Origin: Legionella sainthelensi | GTDB taxonomy: Bacteria; Pseudomonadota; Gammaproteobacteria; Legionellales; Legionellaceae | Direction: 5' to 3' | Assembly: GCF_900637685.1 (NCBI RefSeq) | Contig: NZ_LR134388.1 | Coordinates: 3,251,001-3,315,000 of the forward strand | DNA: 64,000 bases | Shown: in pieces, positions 37,149 through 46,300 of the stretch | How the letters are laid out: every line of letters starts with the position of its first letter | Position numbering within the stretch: the first letter of the stretch is position 1 | Program-made: the position numbers and the translations under genes | Notes under the pieces: model-generated | Told to the model about the DNA's origin: nothing | The model's input: only the letters and a program-made list of their open reading frames with translations | The model's database searches: none

Positions 37149-38307
37149 TCACCAATCTGGATCTATAACTGAGTTTTCTGGTGATGAATCCTCATTTGCT
37201 ACAGCACTTCTGATTTCTCGTAATTTTTTAAAAAGGGCCACTAATTCAGGTGGTCCACTCTCATTGGGTGGATAATTTTTTTTTTTCTTCTTCATTTATT
37301 TGTGACGCTTGTGCTTCTTTCCTCTTTTTCATTTTTTCCAAGGCTCCATTTATTCCGTTAAGAAGTTCATTATTGTTGAGCGGAGCAAAAAAGGATTGAT
37401 TCGCCAAAATTGGTTTTATCTCTGTTTTAGTTTCTTTTATAAGTGTTGATGGTTTTTCTGAAGGAAGAGGAATTGGAGGGGGGGGTGTAACTCTTGATTG
37501 GAGTTGCTCTTTTTGAACCGGTACCTCTATTTGGGAGGGTATGACGCATATTTCATGTTCCATGACCCTATCTTTTTCGACAGTTTTATCTGAAGAAGCT
37601 TGAGCTAATTGCCCTAATTCTGGAGTTTGGAGGGGCAGCATCATTGGAGCAGTTGGTAACGGAGAAAGGATTTCAATGACTGGTTTTTGTTTTGTGGTCT
37701 CATAAAGTGTACCCAGTAGCTGAGAGACAGATAATAATTGGTTTTGAGCCGTTATTATTTGAGCATGCATTTCTTCTACAGTCTTCCTATCCCCAACTAG
37801 AGTCTTTAATTGATCGTTTTGTAATATCAATTGATTATGTGATTGCTGTAAATCTGAAATCTGTTTTTTCAGTTGTTCTATTTCAACTTGATGTATTTTT
37901 TGAGTTGAAACAAAAGCTGCTTGCTGAGCAATTAAAGCGTCTTTGAGATTACGGATTAAATTTTCGGAAGGGGCCCCAGAAGGACCAATACTCATTTCTA
38001 TAGTCCCTATTGGAGCATATTGTTTTGCTGCAATATTATATTCATCAAGAAAATTTACCCAGCAATTCAGTAAATAGGGATTACTTTTAGCAGACAGAAG
38101 GATGGTAATACTCAAATTCTCAATAATACTAGCATCATGCAGCGTATCTTGATTTAAAGTCACGATAGAAAGAATTTCTTCTAAGAAAAGGCTAATTATG
38201 TTGTGATTATGCTCTTTAGCCCAATTGTAAAATGCCGGGGTGCCATTTTGTTTGTAATTCATAACAAAATGACCAAATATTCTAAAAAATTCTTTACTAA
38301 TTGCCAT
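37149..38307 (-). pseudogene. WASP-like modular protein, effector candidate (frame interrupted at a poly-A tract)
   Basis: Start ATG at 38307 follows GGGAGA. As read, the protein is 348 residues: an N-terminal helical domain (1-100), a coiled coil (about 115-200), a proline-rich stretch TPPPPIPLP (274-282) and a WH2-like segment NNELLNGINGALEKMKKR (about 312-329). It then ends at EEEKKKLSTQ. The frame breaks at a run of 11 A (complement of 37276-37286). With ten A it continues for about 42 codons to 37149: an amphipathic helix PELVALFKKLREIRSAV, an acidic stretch and a terminal DPDW. Pro-rich, WH2, amphipathic and acidic-Trp is the order found in WASP and RickA Arp2/3 activators. The domain reading is inference; it may be intact and slip-read. 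Confidence 0.6.
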
Positions 38308-38459
38308 ATTAATTCTCCCTCTCCTTGGAAGCATACAAGTCCATTTAATATTGATTGCGGTTAAAATTCAATAAATTTGTATCAAATTTCTCTGTAAATT
38401 ACAAAAAATATATTGTGTAAGCAGTGTCACTTTTAAAAAATATTTCATAATTTCAATCT

Positions 38460-38478
38460 GAAATTGATTATTATTCTC
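38460..38478 (+). promoter_or_regulatory. Fur-box-like operator
   Basis: GAAATTGATTATTATTCTC matches the 19-bp Fur consensus GATAATGATAATCATTATC at 14 positions. It lies about 110 bp upstream of the first gene of the oxidase-DIT1-ligase cluster. AT-rich DNA produces such matches by chance, so binding is unproven. Confidence 0.4.
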
Positions 38479-38569
38479 ATCACAAGTCTAAATCCATTAG
38501 TATTTAATCCGCGCAATTAAAGTGGAAAAAATAATAAGAAACGCTATTCTTTGGATAAGGAGATAATCC

Positions 38570-38623
38570 ATGCTAAGTTCCCAATTAGAGTTATTTTCCA
38601 TTAATGAGAAACAAATTGGATAA
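38570..38623 (+). CDS. 17-codon upstream reading frame overlapping the oxidase start
   Basis: ATG at 38570 sits behind the strongest ribosome site in this region (AAGGAG, 7-base spacing) and encodes MLSSQLELFSINEKQIG before a stop. It overlaps the oxidase ATG (38604) in a different frame. It may be a leader peptide that couples translation, or the true N-terminus of the oxidase displaced by an indel. Confidence 0.35.
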   Translation: MLSSQLELFSINEKQIG

Positions 38624-39734
38624 CAATGAAATGCCCCTATTAGAGTCAACTCAACCTATAACGAGTATCACAATGAATCCTGTAACATTGTCTGATTACA
38701 GATTGTTAGCAAAACAAAAACTTCCCAAAAAAATTTTTGATTTCATTGATGCAGGTGCTTGTGATGAAATAACAAAAAGAAACAATCGAAAAGCTTTTGA
38801 TAATATTAGCTTGAGACCGTTATGTTTAAGGGATGTTTCAACCGTTGAGTTATCGACTGAAATTTTAAATGAGAAATTAAGCTATCCATTGCTCATTGCG
38901 CCAACAGCATTTCATCAATTAGTAGATCAAGAAGGTGAAGTAAGTACCGCCAAGGCTGCTAAGTCCTGTGGCATCCCCATGATTGTCAGCTCCATGTCAA
39001 ATGTCGCTCTTGAAGACATCGCAACTTACTCAAAGAATGAACGTCTTTGGTTACAAATTTATATTTTTAAAAATAGATCATTAACCCGAGAGTTAATTGA
39101 ACGTGCGGAAAAAGCGAATTACAAAGCCCTACTTATTACGGTAGGCGCTCCAATTACAGGAAAAAGAGACCGGGATGTTCGTAACCAATTCGTACTTCCC
39201 AATCATCTGACTACGGGTAATTTTAAAAGCACAGTAAGCCATCAAGTTCTTTATAACTTTACTGCCCATGAACTTGATCCCTCTGTAACCTGGAACGATA
39301 TCGAGTGGGTGCAATCTCTTACCAAACTACCTATTATTCTAAAAGGTATTCTTAATCCTCTGGATGCAGACAGAGCCTGTCAGTTAAACGTGTCAGGACT
39401 TGTTGTATCCAATCATGGAGGCCGCCAGCTTGATACCGCTCAGGCTACAATTACTGTATTACCTGATATTGTAAAAGCGGTTGCTGGACGCACACTCGTA
39501 TTGATGGATGGTGGTATCCAACGAGGAACTGATATGTTCAAGGCACTTGCTTTAGGTGCAGATGCTTTATTACTCGGCAGAGCCGTTCTCTGGGCATTAG
39601 CTGTTGACGGAGAAAAAGGAGTTCAATCTATGCTGAATTTATTGCGCGAAGAATTTGAAGCGGTTATGAAATTAACAGGTTGTCGTACGCTTCAAGAAAT
39701 GAGGGATTTAAATCAATATATCTGTATGCACTGA
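38604..39734 (+). CDS. FMN-dependent alpha-hydroxyacid oxidase-like protein
   Basis: A 376-residue TIM-barrel flavoprotein similar to plant glycolate oxidase and animal HAO1. DYRLLAKQKLPKKIFDF aligns to the plant enzyme N-terminus. The active-site His271 and Arg274 are in SNHGGRQLD, the FMN-phosphate region is MDGGIQRGTDMFKALALGA, and the catalytic Lys is in PIILKGIL. Two active-site positions differ: the usual YY of DYYASGA is F47-I48, and the Asp of LTVDTP is Gly181. Activity may therefore be altered. It heads a three-gene unit with the DIT1-family and ligase genes. The start codon is uncertain; M24 aligns with the glycolate oxidase start. Confidence 0.85.
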   Translation: MRNKLDNNEMPLLESTQPITSITMNPVTLSDYRLLAKQKLPKKIFDFIDAGACDEITKRNNRKAFDNISLRPLCLRDVSTVELSTEILNEKLSYPLLIAPTAFHQLVDQEGEVSTAKAAKSCGIPMIVSSMSNVALEDIATYSKNERLWLQIYIFKNRSLTRELIERAEKANYKALLITVGAPITGKRDRDVRNQFVLPNHLTTGNFKSTVSHQVLYNFTAHELDPSVTWNDIEWVQSLTKLPIILKGILNPLDADRACQLNVSGLVVSNHGGRQLDTAQATITVLPDIVKAVAGRTLVLMDGGIQRGTDMFKALALGADALLLGRAVLWALAVDGEKGVQSMLNLLREEFEAVMKLTGCRTLQEMRDLNQYICMH

Positions 39735-39755
39735 TGTGAACTGATTAGTAAACTT

Positions 39756-41450
39756 ATGAAAGATGAAACTGTAGACGATACTGAATCAATCTATCAGATT
39801 GGTTTAAATAAAAAACGTGAGGCTGTTATCAGTGCACATTTTATGCACGAAATTAACCATAAGTCTCATTTTAAACTTTATAGCACCCAAGAATTTACCC
39901 AGAAAGCTGTTTCTATAAGCGAAAATCTATTTTTCGAGCATCTGCTCCCTGCGCTTTTACAAGAATCGGAAAAATTTATTTTAGATCGGGTGTCTGCGGC
40001 TCAAACAAGAGCCAAAAAGAACTATAAAAGCTATGGCTTGCAGTCCCCAAAAAACATAAGTATTAGCGAAGAAATAACGGAAGTTATGTTTGATCGTCAA
40101 TTTTTAAAAGGCTCCAAAGAAAATTCTTCTCGCATCATTTTATCTGAAAAAATAAGAACATTAGTGAATGAGAAACAGCCCATAAAAATGGTTATTCCTG
40201 CGTTGCCTTATAAATCCTCCTCTCCTCTGAAATCCAGGGGGCCTTTACCTGATTTATCTGAAATCAATTTTTTACTTGGTTTATATGAAATTGCCAGAAC
40301 CATTGATTGTATTTATCGTAAAGATCTTGATGCGAACAGTACACTGTCTTCATTTACAGTCATTTGTGATGGCAGACGTTTTAATCATTTTTTAAATGAA
40401 TCCGAAAATATAATTGATCTTTATCAAACTCAGCTAAGTTGGTGGCTAAAAAAATTAAATATCACAACTTATATAGAAATTATCGATTATCAAGATGTTA
40501 TTTTGGATTTTCTTCCTTCTAAAATGCAATTAGAGAAAGCCCGGATTAGAACACATGTACACGACTTTTATTCTAATTTAATGCAGCCATTATTAGATCC
40601 CTATGATATGAAACACGTACTTTATAAAGCGATTGAGGCTGATCCTGATCCTGAATTATGTAATCCAGAAGGTAGGTATATCCCTTTATTTAAATCATTA
40701 ATCTATACAATTAATTATGCAACCCTTTTAAATTATGCTCATACTCATAAAAAAAGTTATGAGGCACTTTATGTTGAGCTGACCAAACATTTATTTGAAC
40801 CTTATACTCGGCTAACCACAACAGATTTTAAGCAAGTTGAAAAATTTATTACGAATACTAAAGCACTTGAACTACCCCAAGCAACGGTTTTCGAATATTT
40901 ACGACAATCCATGATTCAAGAAGCATGGAACGCTACTATCTGTTATTTAGCAGAAGTTCGCAGTGACAGAGATTTACCTCAAGAGCCAATCAGCACCTGT
41001 TTTCCTGATCATATTAGATGGACCATTCATGCAAAGCCTGGACAATTGGCCGTATTAACAACTACAGCATTTGGTGATCCCGTTCAACCATGGCATGGTA
41101 TAGGGGTGTTTATGCGGACGAAACATAATAAAATCAAATTATACACCCTACCCGTCTTAGCATTGGAAGGAAGTAATGCGATCCCGGTTATCATGGAAAA
41201 TAAAATTCTTCGTCAAATCGCTACAAAAGTGCAAAAAGATACAGAGCATGGCGCCAAGATGCATACACAGACAGCAGACGAGGTTTTGAGCGCCATGTCG
41301 ACAAAACAATTATCCTCTGAGGTAGGACTTCCAGAGCAGCCTAGTAAGGAGCAACCCTTATTTTATGTATATTCTGATATAAAATTTGAAAACATGGATG
41401 ATCTTTTGGAAAAAATTAAGCAAGGATTGACACGCAAGAGAAAACATTGA
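39756..41450 (+). CDS. DIT1/PvcA family protein (isocyanide synthase-like)
   Basis: A 564-residue protein carrying the pyoverdine/dityrosine biosynthesis fold. The diagnostic segments are MVIPALPYKSSSPLKS followed by GPLPDLSE (about 145-168), FTVICDGRRFN (about 200-210) and, near residue 425-450, WTIHAKPG with VQPWHGIGVF. PvcA/IsnA enzymes convert an amino acid amine to an isocyanide using ribulose 5-phosphate; yeast Dit1 acts in dityrosine formation. Extra N-terminal (about 130) and C-terminal (about 100) regions make it longer than PvcA. It lies between the oxidase (21 bp) and the ligase (14 bp), so they are co-transcribed. The family call is fairly firm; the product is unknown. Confidence 0.8.
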   Translation: MKDETVDDTESIYQIGLNKKREAVISAHFMHEINHKSHFKLYSTQEFTQKAVSISENLFFEHLLPALLQESEKFILDRVSAAQTRAKKNYKSYGLQSPKNISISEEITEVMFDRQFLKGSKENSSRIILSEKIRTLVNEKQPIKMVIPALPYKSSSPLKSRGPLPDLSEINFLLGLYEIARTIDCIYRKDLDANSTLSSFTVICDGRRFNHFLNESENIIDLYQTQLSWWLKKLNITTYIEIIDYQDVILDFLPSKMQLEKARIRTHVHDFYSNLMQPLLDPYDMKHVLYKAIEADPDPELCNPEGRYIPLFKSLIYTINYATLLNYAHTHKKSYEALYVELTKHLFEPYTRLTTTDFKQVEKFITNTKALELPQATVFEYLRQSMIQEAWNATICYLAEVRSDRDLPQEPISTCFPDHIRWTIHAKPGQLAVLTTTAFGDPVQPWHGIGVFMRTKHNKIKLYTLPVLALEGSNAIPVIMENKILRQIATKVQKDTEHGAKMHTQTADEVLSAMSTKQLSSEVGLPEQPSKEQPLFYVYSDIKFENMDDLLEKIKQGLTRKRKH

Positions 41451-41464
41451 ACCAGGAGCTCACT

Positions 41465-42924
41465 GTGTCTTTATTTGATTTTATACGTCGCTTAAATCGA
41501 ACCCTGACTCTACATTCGACTTTATATAGATTCAGAGATACGGAGCAAATGACAATTCAACAAACAAGCGATATGCTCGCAAAATATCAAGAATATCAGG
41601 ATGCGCTTTTTTGTTCTGCCGAAACACTACAACAAATACGAGATGAACAACTTAGAAAATTACTCATCCATGCAAAATTAAATTCTCCGTGGTATCAAAA
41701 AGCTTTGGCTCATATTGATGTTGAGAATTTCACAGAAGCACGTTTAAATGAAATCCCTATTATGGATAAAATGACTTTCATGAAAAATTGGGATTCAATT
41801 GTTACGGATCGGAAACTTTCATTAACGCTGGTTGAAAAACATATTGCAAAAATGAGGCGTCAAAATAACCTATTGTATCTCCATGATCGCTATCATGTAT
41901 TGGCTAGCGGTGGTTCTAGTGGGACAAGAGGCGTCTTTATTTATGATTGGGAAGAATGGAATAAATATTATTTATATATTATACGCCATCCTCTGTATAA
42001 TCATGATCGCAGTCAAGTTTTAATTGATCCTGCACAAAAAACTACAATTGCTCAAGTTATTGTTACTAACACAGTTTATGCCATCTATTCACTTTCATTA
42101 ACCTATAAATTTGATAATATAAAAACCCATTATTTTCCAATTACCTTGCCGCTTAATCAAATTATTGCCCATCTTAATACAACCCAGGCAGATATTTTAC
42201 AAGGTACCCCAAGCACTATCCATAAATTATGTCTCGAAGCGCTTAAAGAGCATCTACTCATTCAGCCAAAGGTTATTTGTGTTGGAGGAGAACCTTTATA
42301 CAAGCCAATCCGCGAATTAATAAAAAAAGTCTGGCCTAACGTCTTTGTTTTTAATACTTATGGAACATCTGAAGGTTTATTTGGAATGAATTGCTGTGCC
42401 GATAGTGAAGTAATGCATTTAAACGATGATGCGTGCATTGTTGAGCCTGTTGATGAATTAAATAGGCCCGTGCGCAAGGAAGTTATACCCTATAGACTGT
42501 ATTTTACTAATTTATATAACTATACCTTGCCAATTATTCGTTATGAAGTATCGGATCAATTATTTTTTCTAGATAAAAAATGCCCTTGCGGGATCCAACA
42601 TCAACTTATTGCCGAACCTCAAGGTCGTCCTGAATTTGATTTCATTTATCCAGGAAATATTTTTGTACATCACTTAATTTTTGTAACCCCACTTTTGCAT
42701 GAAAAAATATTCGGGAATACCAAGTAATTCAAACAAAGAATGGAGTAGACATTAAAATCTTAACCACAGGTTATGTGAATAAAATCCAACTACAGAACCA
42801 TATTGGTACTCAATTAAGTAACCTAGGTATTATCAAACCTCGAGTTAAATTGATTGAGGTATCCGAATTTGAATACCTACCTTCAGGTAAATTAAGACGA
42901 TTTTTAAAACTTAATTCATCATGA
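41465..42924 (+). pseudogene. PaaK/F390-synthetase-like adenylate-forming ligase, frameshifted near its end
   Basis: A GTG start at 41465 follows AGGAG. The phosphate-binding loop is ASGGSSGTRG, motif A5 is FNTYGTSEG and A8 is YFTNLYNYTLPIIRYEVSD. These mark the phenylacetate-CoA ligase/coenzyme F390 synthetase branch of acid-adenylating enzymes. The frame stops at 42727, but a second frame continues YQVIQTKNGVDIKILTTG to LPSGKLRR, the catalytic-lysine (A10) motif, ending at 42924. One more G in the GGG at 42712-42714 would join them (FGEYQVIQ). Either the gene has lost its C-terminal domain or the base is a sequencing error. It probably activates an acid for the same pathway as the DIT1 protein. 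Confidence 0.82.
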
Positions 42925-43003
42925 AACTCATGGGATCACACGCCCAGGCTTCTCCTGCATAAATTTTCAATTTGCGGAAGAAAATCCCTGATTATATTGC
43001 TTC

Positions 43004-43420
43004 TTATAATGGTTTAATACTCACCGAGGATTGCAATAGCTCTTTTAATTGTTGATTTAATTCCGATAATAACTGTTTTGACTCATTAAGCTGTTGGTCA
43101 AGCCTCGTCAATTTCTCCTCTAGAATTTTGTATTCTTTTTTATGCATATTAATTAATTCCTGGGCTAAGGCTTGCAACCCTTCTTTTTTTTCTTCTATTG
43201 CTAATTTTAAAGCGTGCTCATCAACTTGTATTTGATCAAATAACTGCAACAATTTTATTCCAATTTCTGATTTATCTATATTTTCTTGGATTGTATTAAT
43301 TTCATACTGAGTCCTATTGATAGCATTACTTATTAATTGGACTTTTTTGTCAATTACTGACTCTGATGTTGTTTTAATAGCCGCGCTAAAAAAATCATGT
43401 CTCTCTTGACGAGATTTCAC
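43004..43420 (-). CDS. Small coiled-coil hypothetical protein
   Basis: A 138-residue, nearly continuous coiled coil (heptads from about residue 35 to 130), with no signal peptide or membrane segment. The GTG start at 43420 has TTAGGAG upstream. It is encoded convergently to the ligase and stands alone. I do not recognise the family; a structural or secreted-effector role is possible but unsupported. Confidence 0.7.
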   Translation of the reverse strand: MKSRQERHDFFSAAIKTTSESVIDKKVQLISNAINRTQYEINTIQENIDKSEIGIKLLQLFDQIQVDEHALKLAIEEKKEGLQALAQELINMHKKEYKILEEKLTRLDQQLNESKQLLSELNQQLKELLQSSVSIKPL

Positions 43421-43590
43421 AATTGTTCTCCTAAGTACACTAAGATAATTAAATTCAAGAATAGCGTCATTTTAGCACAGACTTGATAAAATATAGCACT
43501 TCATTTCCAGGTAAAGCATTCCACAGCTAAGCCTACTGATTAAATTGAAAAATTGGTTTATTTTTTATGTTAGATAATCAAATAAAATAT

Positions 43591-44199
43591 TTAATACATG
43601 TGTTCAGAACGAGTCTTCAACCATCCGGCAATACTGTATCGCGGTTGATGCGTAAGGCCTACCTCATGGGGTAACTCACTATTAAAGCATATAAAACGAT
43701 TTTCTTGCGGTAAAATAATTTCAATTAGTTGTTCTTCTTGATTGTAAAGCTTTAATTCACCCCCTGATTCAGCACACCAGTTTTTGTTCAAATAATACAC
43801 ACAAGAAATTTTTCGATTTTTCTTTGTAGCAAACTGATCAACATGCTTTTTGTAATAAGAGCCGGGTTGGTACGCTGCAAAATGAGTTTCGAATTCGTGT
43901 AACCCTAAATAGAGTTCCTGATTCAGGAGCTGTGCTAATTGCTTAATACGTTTTAAATAACTTTGTATTGCTGAATTTTCTTCATTTTCATCCAGCCAAA
44001 AAATTTCATCAGCGCGGATAGTCTTATTTTTATGAGACTCTAAATCGAGACCAATTTTTGCTCCGCGAAATAACCCTTGCGCATACATTTCTTGGGCTGT
44101 TGCTTGAATGAATTGACATTGTCCAAGCTCAAGAAAGTTTTCAATAATATGGAATCCTTGGGTGCAAAGATTATGGATAAGTAATTCCGAATCGTTCAT
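43591..44199 (-). CDS. 2-oxoglutarate/Fe(II) oxygenase (prolyl-4-hydroxylase/SM-20-like)
   Basis: A 202-residue double-stranded beta-helix oxygenase. The metal motif H-x-D is in YYKKHVDQF, followed by SCVYYLNKNW and GGELKLYNQ; the distal His and 2-oxoglutarate Arg are in ELPHEVGLTHQPRYSIAGW. This is the SM-20/EGL-9-like branch found widely in bacteria. It overlaps the YgjP-like metalloprotease gene by 4 bp, so they are co-expressed. The substrate is unknown; it is not a PvcB-type (TauD) oxygenase. Confidence 0.88.
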   Translation of the reverse strand: MNDSELLIHNLCTQGFHIIENFLELGQCQFIQATAQEMYAQGLFRGAKIGLDLESHKNKTIRADEIFWLDENEENSAIQSYLKRIKQLAQLLNQELYLGLHEFETHFAAYQPGSYYKKHVDQFATKKNRKISCVYYLNKNWCAESGGELKLYNQEEQLIEIILPQENRFICFNSELPHEVGLTHQPRYSIAGWLKTRSEHMY

Positions 44200-44897
44200 A
44201 GTGCACGTCCTTCAAGTAGAAATTCATATTGACGCCATTCTGGCATAAATTGGCTCATTAATTGATAAAAACGTTTATTATGACTGGGCTCAAGCAAATG
44301 TACTAATTCATGTACAAGCACATATTCCACACAGATTTGAGGTTTTTTTATAAGATTAAGATTTAACCATATGCGAGCCGCTTTAGTATTACATGAGCCC
44401 CAACGTGTTTTCATTTTTTTTATTCCCCACTGAGATACTTTTACACCAACAACATCCTCCCACTGCCGAATTAAATCAGGCAATAGGATTTGCATTTGAT
44501 ACCGATACCAATTATCAAGAAGTTTCTGCTTTTGCTCATGGGAACTATTGGGTTGGATATAGCAGTACATCAATTCATTATTTATTTTGATTTGCTCAGG
44601 ACCGTGATGCTCTTCAATAATAAGTAAATAGCGTTTTCCTTTAAAAACGACCGTAGCACCTGTTTCTAACTCTGCACTTTCAATAATGGCCCGGCTACGA
44701 ATGCGTTCGCGTTGCTGATGGATCCATGCGCCCTTCGTATGTAGTGTTTGTCGAATTAACTGTTCACTAAATTTAATCGGTACACTCACCTTAACCAAAC
44801 CATCGGGGGGGTAAATACGTAGATGCATGTTTTTAATTTTTTTGCGCGTTACTTCAATAGAAATGCCGTCCAATTCAATGATCATATTATTCGTCAT
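44196..44897 (-). CDS. YgjP-like zinc metalloprotease (DUF45/SprT-like)
   Basis: A 233-residue protein of the M48-related YgjP family. The zinc motif is VHELVHLLEPSHNKRFY (HExxH plus a downstream His), preceded by the family segment TRWGSCNTKAARIWLNL. The N-terminal half (about 1-110) is a beta-rich domain. The cytoplasmic function of this family is poorly known. It overlaps the downstream oxygenase gene by 4 bp. Confidence 0.9.
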   Translation of the reverse strand: MTNNMIIELDGISIEVTRKKIKNMHLRIYPPDGLVKVSVPIKFSEQLIRQTLHTKGAWIHQQRERIRSRAIIESAELETGATVVFKGKRYLLIIEEHHGPEQIKINNELMYCYIQPNSSHEQKQKLLDNWYRYQMQILLPDLIRQWEDVVGVKVSQWGIKKMKTRWGSCNTKAARIWLNLNLIKKPQICVEYVLVHELVHLLEPSHNKRFYQLMSQFMPEWRQYEFLLEGRAL

Positions 44898-45079
44898 ATT
44901 TTAAGTTGATGTACCGCAAGATAAAACAAGGGAGCGCGACATAAAAGAGAAAGTGGTTTTACTTCGAACCGTTCGAGCTAAGAAAGCGCAAAGTGCTGCA
45001 TCGGCACGAACAGTTAGAAATGGAGACCAGATTTAAATAGACTCTTTATCTCGAGGTTTTCGTTAATCCATTGTCTATT

Positions 45080-45367
45080 TTACTCTCTTTGTGCACCAAT
45101 ACAAGGACTGTCTATATATTCGCCATTAATATCTAAAACCATATTGACATTAGCACGTTGATAACGCGCAAGTATGTCATACTCTTGTTTTGTTATATAT
45201 CCGTAAGAGTTACCACAATATACAAGTGATGAAGCTCCCGGTTTAGGTTTAACATGAATAGGTAAATCACATTCCCAACGAAAATGTGTCAAATCACAAT
45301 TTGCCGCTAAAGATAAATGAAGGGGTAAAAGAGATAAAGCAACAGTCACATACCATTTCCTTTTCAT
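45080..45367 (-). CDS. Small secreted hypothetical protein
   Basis: A 95-residue protein with a signal peptide ([20 protein letters not shown]) and a short mature domain with four cysteines ([26 protein letters not shown] and SPCIGAQRE), probably two disulfides. The start at 45367 is preferred because it gives a clean signal peptide; 45385 is possible. The family is not recognised. Probably periplasmic or exported. Confidence 0.72.
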   Translation of the reverse strand: MKRKWYVTVALSLLPLHLSLAANCDLTHFRWECDLPIHVKPKPGASSLVYCGNSYGYITKQEYDILARYQRANVNMVLDINGEYIDSPCIGAQRE

Positions 45368-45439
45368 AGTGGGCACCATTTCCATGTTTATGTTTTCTAA
45401 TTATAGGATATGATTGAAAAAAAGTAGTCAAGGAATCTT

Positions 45440-46300
45440 ATGCTTTCATCCAGTTCCGAATATATTAAAGCGCTACGTGAGGGAAAGTACCTTCTTTTTT
45501 TAGAATGGGTTGATTTTATTACAAAAAAATATACTCGTGATGAGTATATTCTTGATGCAGATGATACAACAAACTCCTTGATTTTCGAATGGTTAAATAA
45601 TGGTTATTCAGAAGAAGATGCCAAAAATTTAGCACTCTTACACGCAGTATATGATTTAGAATCTAAAGCGTTACAAGGAAAATTAGATTATGCATTCAAA
45701 ACAATTATAGTTGCTTTATTTCTATGCATGGTTTTTCATAAACATAATTTATATCTGCAATCTGATTCTCCCCAAATGACTTGTGAAGAAATCAATCAAC
45801 TAATAGAAAAAAGCGGGAAACAACTTTCTCCTTCGCTTTACAGAAGCAGCTTAGCTGGAGTACAAACCGAGTTTTTTCAGTGGGTAGATAATAGTGATAC
45901 ACATGAAGTAACTGTTGTTTTTGATAAAATTCATGCAATTACTCGACTTAGGTATCTTCTTGAAGATTATATTTTACACCTAGATCGCTCAAAAAAAGAC
46001 CAGGACGAGCTTCATACGGCACGATTAAGCTTGGCAAAACGTTTTCTTACCTATATCTACGAGCAGCTTGAATTTACTCCCAAAGTCGCCGATGAAATTA
46101 GTAACTATGTAAATGCGCTGCGTGAACTTCACCCTAATAAATGGGAAGAAGAGCGTTTAGATGCTCTTTCTCCTCCATCCACATTGGACAATACCTGGCG
46201 TTGGGTAACGGGAATAGGAATAGGCTTTTTTAATTTGGTTTTACATAAAAAATCCATTGGGGAGTTGATTTCGGGACAATCAGAGACACCCCAAATTTGA
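45440..46300 (+). CDS. Hypothetical helical protein, effector candidate
   Basis: A 286-residue, mostly helical protein. A hydrophobic stretch falls at about residues 93-107 (TIIVALFLCMVFHKH) and another near the C-terminus (VTGIGIGFFNLVL, about 255-268). The tail ELISGQSETPQI is polar. AAGGAA precedes the ATG. I do not recognise it and see no catalytic motif. It opens a run of orphan genes that may be Dot/Icm substrates, which is inference from context only. Confidence 0.72.
   Translation: MLSSSSEYIKALREGKYLLFLEWVDFITKKYTRDEYILDADDTTNSLIFEWLNNGYSEEDAKNLALLHAVYDLESKALQGKLDYAFKTIIVALFLCMVFHKHNLYLQSDSPQMTCEEINQLIEKSGKQLSPSLYRSSLAGVQTEFFQWVDNSDTHEVTVVFDKIHAITRLRYLLEDYILHLDRSKKDQDELHTARLSLAKRFLTYIYEQLEFTPKVADEISNYVNALRELHPNKWEEERLDALSPPSTLDNTWRWVTGIGIGFFNLVLHKKSIGELISGQSETPQI

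Noticed and set aside
38345..38375. PmrA-like TTTAATATT...TTAAAATT upstream of the WASP-like gene
   Set aside because: Orientation and spacing do not fit the tandem PmrA site, and such AT-rich words are common here.
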